Below are positions 1-5,586 of a stretch of DNA of 13,871 nt, piece after piece. This stretch comes from CAZLKN01 sp964560135 (GTDB lineage: Bacteria > Actinomycetota > JAICYB01). The notes under the pieces were generated by a model. It was given only the letters and a program-made list of their open reading frames with translations, ran no database searches and had not been told where the DNA came from. The stretch covers positions 1 to 13,871 of the forward strand of contig CAZLKN010000069.1 in the NCBI GenBank assembly GCA_964560135.1, read 5' to 3'. A program made the translations under genes and the position numbers. Numbering within the stretch: position 1 is the stretch's first letter; every line of letters begins with the position of its first letter.

Positions 1-393
1 TTCGGGGGGCTCGGACAGATCACCCCGGTCTTCGCCGGGATCTTCCTGCTCGTCGCGCTGTCCTCCCTCGGCCTCCCGGGCCTGAACGGGTTCGTGGGGG
101 AGTTCTTCATCCTGCTCGGCACGTTCCAGACCAACCGTCCTGCGGCCGTCCTCGGGACGGTCGGGGTCGTGTTGGCGGCCGTCTACCTGCTGTGGGCCTA
201 CCAGCGGACCTTCCACGGTCCCGTGACGCGTGACGAGAACCGCATGGTGAAGGACCTGACCCTGCGCGAGCGCGTCATCCTGTACCCCCTGGTCGGCCTG
301 ATCGTGCTGATCGGCGTGTGGCCCCAGCCCTTCCTGCAGCGGATGGAGCCCTCGGTGGCTAAGGCGATCGAGAAGGTGGTCGTGACCCGATGA
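1..393 (+). CDS. nuoM: NADH-quinone oxidoreductase subunit M (NuoM), C-terminal part, first nuo operon
   Basis: This is the last 130 codons of a NuoM antiporter-like proton-pumping subunit of complex I. The start lies upstream of the window. The first visible residues read FGGLGQITPVFAGIFLLVAL, followed by SLGLPGLNGFVGEFFILLGT. That is the NuoM signature around the discontinuous TM12, and it includes the Glu of the GEF motif used in proton transfer. Two more hydrophobic segments follow, with the YLLWAYQRTFHGP stretch typical of NuoM C-termini. The stop codon overlaps the next start (ATGA at 390-393), so the gene is translationally coupled to nuoN. This copy is clearly different from the second nuoM at 9419 and belongs to a separate operon. 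The truncation is the window edge, not a pseudogene. Confidence 0.95.
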   Translation, partial: FGGLGQITPVFAGIFLLVALSSLGLPGLNGFVGEFFILLGTFQTNRPAAVLGTVGVVLAAVYLLWAYQRTFHGPVTRDENRMVKDLTLRERVILYPLVGLIVLIGVWPQPFLQRMEPSVAKAIEKVVVTR

Positions 394-1856
394 CCCAGCA
401 GCCGGTCGTGGAGGCGGCGAACTGGACCGTCCTGCTCCCCGAGCTGGCGCTCGTGGGTGGGGCGCTGCTCCTGCTCGTCATCGACATCGTCAGTCCGCGC
501 CGTCGCGGAGTGCACCTCGCGGTCATCACCTTCGCCGTGCTGGCGCTGGCCGGATGGCTCGCCTACCGGCAGTGGAACGCCGAATCCGTGGCCGCCCTCG
601 CCGACGTCGTGGTCCAGGACCGGTTCGGGGTGTTCGCCCGCTGGGTGATCCTCGGCACGGCCGCCCTGACCACGCTGACGGCCCACGGCTACCTGCGCCC
701 CCGCGGCCTCGACAAGGCCGAGCTCTACGCTCTGCTGCTGCTGTCCACGGCGGGTATGACGCTGCTGGTCGTCGCCGCCGACCTGATCCTGGTCTTCCTG
801 GCCGTGGAGCTGCTCTCGCTGGCGATCTACGTGATGGTGGGGTTCGAGCGGACGCGCCCGGACGCCCAGGAAGCCTCGATGAAGTACTTCCTTCTCGGAG
901 CCTTCGCTTCGGCGTTCCTGCTGTACGGGATCGCGTTCGTCTTCGGGGCCTCGGGGACGATGAACCTCCTCCGGCTCGCGGACTCGCTCGCGGTGGCCGG
1001 CGTGGACGAGTTCCGGCTCATGGGTGTCGCGGTGGCATTCCTGGCCGTGGGTCTGGGCTTCAAGGCCGCGCTCGTGCCCTTCCACATGTGGACCCCCGAC
1101 GCCTACCAGGGGGCGCCCACGCCCGTCACCGTGTTCATGGCCGGAGCGACGAAGGCCGCCGCGTTCGCCGTCCTGCTGCGGATCCTCGTCGGGACGATGC
1201 CCCAGCTCCGTTGGGACTGGCAGCCCCCGCTGGCCGTCCTGACCGTGCTCACGATCGTGGTGGCATCGGTCCTCGCCGTCGCGCAGACGGACATGAAGCG
1301 GATGCTGGCCTATTCTTCGATCTCCCATGCCGGGTTCATCGCGATGGGCGTGGTCGCCGCGAGCCAGAGTGGGACGGCTGCTGCCCTGATGTATCTGCTG
1401 GTGTACGCGGCGATGACCGTGGGCGCCTTCGGGAGCATCATGCTCTTCCGCGAGGGGGCGGGGGAGCGGGTCCACCTCTCGAAGTACTCCGGGCTGGGGG
1501 TCAGACGACCGTTCGCCGCCGCGATGTTCGCGTTCTTCCTCTTCTCCCTGGCGGGGATCCCGCCGACCGGCGGCTTCTGGGCCAAGTGGTACATCTTCTT
1601 CTCCGCCATCCGGGCCGACTACATGTGGCTCGCCGTGGTCGCGGTCCTCGGCAGCGTCGTGGCGGCGTTCTTCTACGTGCGGGTGGCGGTCGTGATGTTC
1701 ATGCAGGATCCGGTCGAGGGCGACGACATGCCGCTGGACCGGTCCATCGGGCTCCGGGTCACCCTCGCGATCTGCGCGCTGGTGGTGGTGCTCGTCGGTG
1801 TCGCGCCGGGCTGGTTCCTGTCCCTCGCCGAGCAGGCCGTGGTCTTCGCCCGGTGA
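390..1856 (+). CDS. nuoN: NADH-quinone oxidoreductase subunit N (NuoN), first nuo operon
   Basis: A full-length 488-residue NuoN, one of the three antiporter-like proton-pumping subunits of the complex I membrane arm. It is strongly hydrophobic throughout. The expected charged pump residues are visible: Glu140 in FLAVELLSLAIYV, Lys225 in GLGFKAALVPFHMW, Lys255 in MAGATKAAAF, Lys303 in QTDMKRMLAYSSISHAG, and the AKW lysine after GIPPTGGFW. The start overlaps the nuoM stop by four bases (ATGA). It is the last gene before a 184-bp spacer with hairpins, so it probably ends the first operon, as nuoN does in ordinary actinobacterial nuoA-N operons. Nothing in it looks degraded. The rest of this operon, including any nuoEFG, would lie upstream and cannot be seen. 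Confidence 0.96.
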   Translation: MTQQPVVEAANWTVLLPELALVGGALLLLVIDIVSPRRRGVHLAVITFAVLALAGWLAYRQWNAESVAALADVVVQDRFGVFARWVILGTAALTTLTAHGYLRPRGLDKAELYALLLLSTAGMTLLVVAADLILVFLAVELLSLAIYVMVGFERTRPDAQEASMKYFLLGAFASAFLLYGIAFVFGASGTMNLLRLADSLAVAGVDEFRLMGVAVAFLAVGLGFKAALVPFHMWTPDAYQGAPTPVTVFMAGATKAAAFAVLLRILVGTMPQLRWDWQPPLAVLTVLTIVVASVLAVAQTDMKRMLAYSSISHAGFIAMGVVAASQSGTAAALMYLLVYAAMTVGAFGSIMLFREGAGERVHLSKYSGLGVRRPFAAAMFAFFLFSLAGIPPTGGFWAKWYIFFSAIRADYMWLAVVAVLGSVVAAFFYVRVAVVMFMQDPVEGDDMPLDRSIGLRVTLAICALVVVLVGVAPGWFLSLAEQAVVFAR

Positions 1857-1886
1857 CGAGCGTGTGCCCCCTCCGGACGGCGCCGG

Positions 1887-1907
1887 GGCTCCGACGTGCC
1901 CGGAGCC
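1887..1907 (+). terminator. Hairpin downstream of first nuoN, possible terminator
   Basis: A perfect 7-bp stem, GGCTCCG / CGGAGCC, with a 7-base loop starts 30 bases after the nuoN stop. No T-run follows, so it is not a classical intrinsic terminator. GC-rich actinobacteria often have terminator-like hairpins without a U tract. An alternative pairing exists between CTCCGG (1871-1876) and CCGGAG (1900-1905), so the region could fold in two ways. Confidence 0.35.
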
Positions 1908-1915
1908 GGGTGATA

Positions 1916-1921
1916 TAGGAT
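1916..1921 (+). promoter_or_regulatory. Candidate -10 element TAGGAT (distal promoter of second nuo operon)
   Basis: TAGGAT, within GATATAGGATT, fits the actinobacterial TAnnnT -10 pattern. It is one of the few A/T-rich spots in the spacer. No convincing -35 element lies 17-18 bp upstream. If used, transcription would begin near 1928 and give a leader of about 113 bases holding the inverted repeats at 1966-2025. This is a guess from composition only. Confidence 0.25.
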
Positions 1922-1940
1922 TGCCCGCGGGCACGGGCAA
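1921..1940 (+). repeat. Inverted repeat / hairpin TTGCCCG-N6-CGGGCAA with embedded 12-bp palindrome
   Basis: TTGCCCG (1921-1927) and CGGGCAA (1934-1940) form a perfect 7-bp inverted repeat with a 6-base loop. TGCCCGCGGGCA (1922-1933) is itself a perfect 12-bp DNA palindrome, so the same bases can act as a dimeric operator or as an RNA hairpin. It lies 13 bases after the first hairpin. It could be the second part of a tandem terminator for the first operon or a protein-binding site. Confidence 0.45.
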
Positions 1941-1995
1941 GCAGCTTCGCACCGGGCCGATCCTCGTGCTCGATGCCCGGTGTCGGGTGGTTCGA

Positions 1996-2001
1996 TAGTA
2001 T
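1996..2001 (+). promoter_or_regulatory. Candidate -10 element TAGTAT (proximal nuoA promoter)
   Basis: TAGTAT, within GATAGTATGAG, fits TAnnnT and lies 40 bases before the nuoA start. It would place transcription initiation near 2008 and give a leader of about 33 bases. The same hexamer occurs before the tRNA-Tyr gene at 13664. No good -35 is visible at the expected spacing. It overlaps the hairpin GTTC-N10-GAAC and abuts the palindrome at 2004-2013. Confidence 0.3.
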
Positions 2002-2003
2002 GA

Positions 2004-2013
2004 GAACTGGTTC
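2004..2013 (+). promoter_or_regulatory. Small palindrome GAAC-TG-GTTC, possible operator
   Basis: GAACTGGTTC is an inverted repeat with a 2-base centre. Imperfect extension gives TGAGAAC-TG-GTTCACA. It sits just downstream of the TAGTAT box, where a repressor would block initiation. The AACnnGTT core resembles sites of actinobacterial TetR-family regulators such as KstR, but the flanking bases do not match the full KstR consensus. Treat it as a candidate only. Confidence 0.25.
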
Positions 2014-2040
2014 ACAATCGAGCACCGGAGCGCCGAACGG

Positions 2041-2406
2041 ATGACCGACTACTACGTGAACTACGCGGTGGCCGCGGTCCTTGGGGGCGTGGGCATCCTG
2101 TTCACCGTCGGGACGCTGCTCATGTGGCGTCTGCTCCGGCCGTCCAAGCCCACCCGCCAGAAACTCCTGATCTACGAATGCGGGATCGACGCTATCGGGC
2201 AGACCTGGACCCAGCCCAACATCCGCTACTACATCTTCGCGTTCCTGTTCGCCATCTTCGACGTCGTCGCGATCTTCCTGTTCCCCTGGGCCCTCGTATA
2301 CGAACAGCTCGGTCTGTACGTCGTGGTCGGGATGACCGTGTTCGTCGTCGTCGTGAGCCTCGACCTTGCCTACGCATGGGCGAAGGGCGTCCTGGATTGG
2401 ATGTGA
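2041..2406 (+). CDS. nuoA: NADH-quinone oxidoreductase subunit A (NuoA), second nuo operon
   Basis: NuoA is a small three-helix membrane subunit at the junction of the two arms of complex I. Its TM1-TM2 loop lines the quinone cavity entrance. At 121 residues the length is normal. The loop motif YECGID (45-50) and the helix start IRYYIFAFLFAIFDV (61-75) identify it. The family motif FDVE is FDVV here: Asp74 is kept, but the conserved Glu (Glu74 in Thermus Nqo7, Glu81 in E. coli NuoA) is Val76, encoded by GTC at 2266-2268. GGAG at 2027-2030 precedes the ATG by 10 bases, a slightly long spacing. This is the first gene of the second operon. nuoB follows after 4 bases. Confidence 0.95.
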   Translation: MTDYYVNYAVAAVLGGVGILFTVGTLLMWRLLRPSKPTRQKLLIYECGIDAIGQTWTQPNIRYYIFAFLFAIFDVVAIFLFPWALVYEQLGLYVVVGMTVFVVVVSLDLAYAWAKGVLDWM

Positions 2407-2410
2407 TCGC

Positions 2411-2893
2411 ATGTCGCTGCTGGAACAGATAGAGCTGCCGAAGCCGCTGCGGTTCACGCTGAACTGGGGGCGGAAGTACTCGCTGTGGACCCTCCAGTTC
2501 GGCCTTGCCTGCTGCGCGATCGAAATGGCGGCCTCGATGATGCCCCGCCACGACATCATGCGATTCGGCGTCATCCCGTTCCCCGCCTCCCCGCGCCAGG
2601 CGGACGTGATGATCGTCGCCGGCACGGTGGTCGACAAGATGGTTCCCTCGATCATCCGCATCTACGAGCAGATGCCCGAGCCGAAGTACGTCATCAGCTT
2701 CGGGTCCTGTTCCAACTCCGGTGGGCCCTACTGGGATTCCTACTCGGTGGCCAAGGGGGTCGATCAATACCTCCCGGTGGACGTCTACGTCCCCGGCTGT
2801 CCGCCCCGACCCGAGGCGATGCTCGACGGGATCATGAAGCTCCAGGAGATGATCCAGGACGAGTCCCTGCGGGAGCGGCTGCGTGGCGCTTAA
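2411..2893 (+). CDS. nuoB: NADH-quinone oxidoreductase subunit B (NuoB), second nuo operon
   Basis: NuoB carries the terminal 4Fe-4S cluster N2, which passes electrons to quinone. The protein is 160 residues from the ATG at 2411. The four cluster ligands are visible: adjacent Cys34-Cys35 in GLACCAIEMAA, Cys100 in FGSCSNSGGPYW and Cys130 in YVPGCPPRPEA. The FPASPRQADVMIVAGTV and MPEPKYVISFGSC stretches are family hallmarks. The reading frame is open upstream to 2366, but that part overlaps nuoA. The ATG four bases after the nuoA stop gives a protein of normal length, so it is preferred. The gene overlaps nuoC by 11 bases. Cluster N2 itself therefore looks normal, unlike its quinone-site neighbours NuoD, NuoH and NuoA. 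Confidence 0.96.
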   Translation: MSLLEQIELPKPLRFTLNWGRKYSLWTLQFGLACCAIEMAASMMPRHDIMRFGVIPFPASPRQADVMIVAGTVVDKMVPSIIRIYEQMPEPKYVISFGSCSNSGGPYWDSYSVAKGVDQYLPVDVYVPGCPPRPEAMLDGIMKLQEMIQDESLRERLRGA

Positions 2894-3383
2894 GGCCGAA
2901 CGGACCTTCAAGGACATCGAGGACTCCCTGCGGTACCGGCTGGGGGACGACCTGCTCTCCGTCGAGGACAACCGCGGTCAACTGATCGTGCGCGTGGCCC
3001 CCGAGCGCCGGCAGGACACGCTCAGAGCTCTGAAGGAGCTCGGCTTCACCTTCTACGTCTTCTGCGGCGGGGTCGACTGGCCGGACGAGGAGCGGATGGA
3101 GGTGCTCGACCACGTGTACTCGATCGAGCACCGGCAACGGGTCACGGCCAAGTACGATCTGGCCCGTTCGGCCCCGAAGATCGCTACCGGCACGGTGGTG
3201 TACGCGGGTGCCGACTGGCACGAGCGGGAGACCTGGGAGCTGCTCGGGATCGGCTTCACCGGCCATCCGCGGCTCCGCCGCCTGTTGCTGCCCGACTGGC
3301 AGGAAGGCTATCCACTGCGCAAGGACTACGAACTCGAGGCCAGGGTCGAGAAACCCTGGCCCGGCGACTTCTTCTCGGGGTGA
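2883..3383 (+). CDS. nuoC: NADH-quinone oxidoreductase subunit C (NuoC), second nuo operon
   Basis: NuoC is the 30-kDa-type structural subunit that braces NuoD and NuoB in the connecting module and has no cofactor. It is 166 residues and not fused to NuoD, as is usual outside the gamma-proteobacterial NuoCD type. The C-terminal signature is clear: ERETWELLGIGFTGHPRLRR (114-133), then LLLPDWQEGYPLRKDYEL (134-151). The GTG start at 2883 lies inside the end of nuoB. GGGAG at 2871-2875 sits 7 bases upstream and supports this start and translational coupling. The protein ends PWPGDFFSG, with nuoD starting four bases after the stop. Confidence 0.95.
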   Translation: MALKAERTFKDIEDSLRYRLGDDLLSVEDNRGQLIVRVAPERRQDTLRALKELGFTFYVFCGGVDWPDEERMEVLDHVYSIEHRQRVTAKYDLARSAPKIATGTVVYAGADWHERETWELLGIGFTGHPRLRRLLLPDWQEGYPLRKDYELEARVEKPWPGDFFSG

Positions 3384-3387
3384 GCTG

Positions 3388-4566
3388 ATGGTCGAACAGC
3401 TGGAAGTCAGGCCGGAAACCGCGGATCTGGGGACGTCCCAGGCCTACATCGCAGCGGTTGCGGAGCGCGACATCGCCACCGGAGACATGGTGCTCAACGT
3501 CGGGCCTCAGCACCCCTCCACCCACGGCGTGCTGCGCGTGGTCGTCCGACTCGACGGCGAACGGGTGGTGGACGCCGATCCCGTCCTCGGATACATGCAC
3601 CGGGCCTTCGAGAAGTTGGCCGAGCAGCGGTCGCCGATGCAGAACACGGCCCTATTCAACCGGCTCGACTGGATCCAGGGGTTCTGCTGCGAGCTCCCCT
3701 ACTGCATCGCCTGCGAGCAGCTCGCCGGGATCGAGGTCCCCGAACGGGCGAAGGTGCAGCGGGTGATGCTCTTCGAGCTCAACCGGATCGCATCCCACTC
3801 GCTGTTCTGTGGCGTCTACGGACTCGAGCTCGGAGCACTCACCGCCCCGATGTACGGCTACCGCGACCGCGAGTACGCCCTCGACCTGATGGAGATGGTC
3901 ACCGGGCAGCGGATGCACACCAACTGGTGCCGCATCGGGGGTGTGAAGGAGGACTTCCCGAAGGGCTTCTACGAGCGTATCCCCCCCGTGCTCGAGTACT
4001 ACCGGCAGCGGGTCGAGCAATGGCTCGATTTCCTGATCGGCAACGACGTGTTCATCGGGCGCACCCGCGGCATCGGCGTGCTGCCTCCCGACGCGGCCCT
4101 CGACTTCGGCGTTTCCGGACCGAACCTCCGGGCCTCGGGGGTGCCCACCGACGCCCGCAAGGAGGAGGACTACCTGGGATACGGGGGCTTCGAGTTCGAG
4201 GTCCCCGTGGGCGAGCAGGGTGACTGCTTCGACCGCTACGTCCAGCGGGTCCGGGAGATCTGGGAGTCCTGCAACATCGTGGAGCAGTGCCTCGAGGGGC
4301 TGCCGTCCGGCCCGGTGAGCACGGGGGTCGGCCGTACGTTCAAGGTGCCGCCCGGCGAGGTCTACATCCGTGGCGAGGGCCCGCGCGGCGAGATGGGGTA
4401 CTACCTGATCTCCACGGGTGGGCGGGAGCCTTACCGCCTCAAGATCCGGACCGGGTCCTTCTCCAACGTCAGCGTCCTGCCGTACCTGCTCGAGGGTGTG
4501 TACGTCCCCGACGTCGTCGCCATCCTCGGCAGCCTCGACTTCGTGGTCGGTGATATCGACCGATGA
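3388..4566 (+). CDS. nuoD: NADH-quinone oxidoreductase subunit D (NuoD) with Tyr-to-Trp change in quinone site, second nuo operon
   Basis: NuoD is the 49-kDa-type subunit, related to the NiFe-hydrogenase large subunit, that forms most of the quinone cavity. It is 392 residues from the ATG at 3388. The frame stays open upstream inside nuoC, but only this start gives a normal N-terminus. LNVGPQHPSTHGVLR is intact, with the quinone-contacting His46 (Thermus Nqo4 His38). The second contact residue, Tyr87 in Thermus, is Trp95 here (NRLDW, codon TGG at 3670-3672). The alignment around it has no gaps: GYMHRAFEKLAEQRSPMQN against the Thermus GYLHTGFEKTMEHRTYLQN. A second conserved Tyr, after TGQRMHTN, is Trp180. 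The C-terminus ends in the usual GDIDR. No frameshift or decay is seen. The gene overlaps nuoH by four bases, where nuoEFG would normally stand. Confidence 0.96.
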   Translation: MVEQLEVRPETADLGTSQAYIAAVAERDIATGDMVLNVGPQHPSTHGVLRVVVRLDGERVVDADPVLGYMHRAFEKLAEQRSPMQNTALFNRLDWIQGFCCELPYCIACEQLAGIEVPERAKVQRVMLFELNRIASHSLFCGVYGLELGALTAPMYGYRDREYALDLMEMVTGQRMHTNWCRIGGVKEDFPKGFYERIPPVLEYYRQRVEQWLDFLIGNDVFIGRTRGIGVLPPDAALDFGVSGPNLRASGVPTDARKEEDYLGYGGFEFEVPVGEQGDCFDRYVQRVREIWESCNIVEQCLEGLPSGPVSTGVGRTFKVPPGEVYIRGEGPRGEMGYYLISTGGREPYRLKIRTGSFSNVSVLPYLLEGVYVPDVVAILGSLDFVVGDIDR

Positions 4567-5567
4567 GTCAGGCTGCGGCTCAGTTCGGCGGCGTGCTCGA
4601 GCAGACGCTCGTTCAGATCCCGCTGAGGGCGGTACTGGCCTTCGTCATCGTGCTCGTGGTCCAACTCCCGGTGATCTACGGGCTCCTCAAGATCCACTCC
4701 CACATCATGTCCCGCGTCGGGCCGATGTACGCGGGACGGTTCCACGGGGTCGGCCAGCCGATCGCGGAGGCCATCAAGTGGATCCAGAAAGAGGACATCA
4801 TCCCGGCCAACGCCGATCGCTGGGTGTTCTCCCTGGCACCGATCGTGGCGCTCATCCCGTCGATCATGATTTTCGCGGTGATCCCGATCGCTCCGGGGTT
4901 CGTGGCCGCAGACATGGAGCTCGGGCTGCTCTACGCGCTGGCGATCGCTGCCGTGGGGGTGATCGGCGTGATCATGGCGGCCTACGGAGCGCAATCGAAG
5001 TTCACCCTGATCGGTGGCCTGCGTGGGGTGGCCCAGCTCACGGCCTACGAGTTGCCGGTGATCGTCAGCGCGCTCTCGATGGCGATGCTCGCCGGCAGCC
5101 TGAACCTCACCGAGATCGTGGAAGCCCAGGGCATCCCGTTCGTGGCCTGGCCCCTGCCGTTCGGCGTGATCGCCTTCGCCATCTTCCTCACCGGTTCGAT
5201 CGCCGAGGTCATGTGGCCTCCCTTCGACATGCCGGTGGCGGAATCGGAGATCATCGCCGGGCCGTTCACCGAGTACTCGGGGATGCGCTTCATCTTCTTC
5301 CAGATGTCGGAGTTCACCCACATGATCGCCCTCTCGGCGCTGGCCACGGTGCTCTTCCTCGGTGGATGGCAGGGACCGGACATCCTCCCGCCCGTCGTCT
5401 GGTTCCTCGCCAAAGTGAGCATCTTCGTCGTCTTCTACATCTGGGTCCGGTTCACCCTCCCCCGGCTCCGCGAAGACCAGCTCCAGAAGTTCGCATGGAA
5501 GTTCCTCATCCCAGTAGGCTTGGCCAACATGCTCGGGATCGCGTTCTACCGGGTGCTGACGGCGTGA
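4563..5567 (+). CDS. nuoH: NADH-quinone oxidoreductase subunit H (NuoH) with altered loop motif, second nuo operon
   Basis: NuoH (ND1 type) anchors the peripheral arm and forms the membrane side of the quinone cavity and the E-channel that couples quinone reduction to pumping. It has 334 residues and about eight hydrophobic segments. Recognisable loops are RVGPMYAGRFHGVGQPIAEA (51-70), KEDIIPANAD (76-85) and GGLRGVAQLTAYEL (151-164). The TM5-TM6 loop normally reads AETxRxPFDLPEAExELVAG. Here it reads AEVMWPPFDMPVAESEIIAG (214-233). The Arg is Trp218 (5214-5216) and the first Glu after PFDxP is Val225 (5235-5237), while Glu215, Asp222, Glu227, Glu229 and Glu237 remain. The start is the ATG of the ATGA overlap with nuoD. 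Confidence 0.95.
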   Translation: MSQAAAQFGGVLEQTLVQIPLRAVLAFVIVLVVQLPVIYGLLKIHSHIMSRVGPMYAGRFHGVGQPIAEAIKWIQKEDIIPANADRWVFSLAPIVALIPSIMIFAVIPIAPGFVAADMELGLLYALAIAAVGVIGVIMAAYGAQSKFTLIGGLRGVAQLTAYELPVIVSALSMAMLAGSLNLTEIVEAQGIPFVAWPLPFGVIAFAIFLTGSIAEVMWPPFDMPVAESEIIAGPFTEYSGMRFIFFQMSEFTHMIALSALATVLFLGGWQGPDILPPVVWFLAKVSIFVVFYIWVRFTLPRLREDQLQKFAWKFLIPVGLANMLGIAFYRVLTA

Positions 5568-5586
5568 TCTCCAGAGGTTCCTCCTG

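Larger units (their letters stand above)
1966..2025 (+). repeat. 9-bp inverted repeat enclosing nested hairpins upstream of nuoA
   Basis: GTGCTCGAT (1966-1974) is perfectly inverted as ATCGAGCAC (2017-2025), with centres 51 bp apart. Between the arms lie CCCG / CGGG (1976-1979 with 1984-1987) and GTTC / GAAC (1990-1993 with 2004-2007, extendable to six pairs with two G-U wobbles). As RNA this gives a three-way-junction layout ending one base before the nuoA Shine-Dalgarno. As DNA it could be paired operator half-sites about five helical turns apart. The pairing is seen directly. Any function is inferred. Confidence 0.4.

Noticed and set aside
1..393. A truncated nuoM as a possible pseudogene
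   Set aside because: The reading frame is open to the first base of the window and conserved, so the truncation is the window boundary.
2004..2013. A definite KstR operator
   Set aside because: Only the AACnnGTT core matches. The flanking T and A of the full consensus are absent, so it is listed only as a candidate operator.
198..2015. A 605-codon minus-strand open frame opposite nuoM-nuoN
   Set aside because: Same low-complexity His/Arg/Gly/Glu composition. It is a shadow of the GC-rich coding strand and spans the operon end without its own signals.
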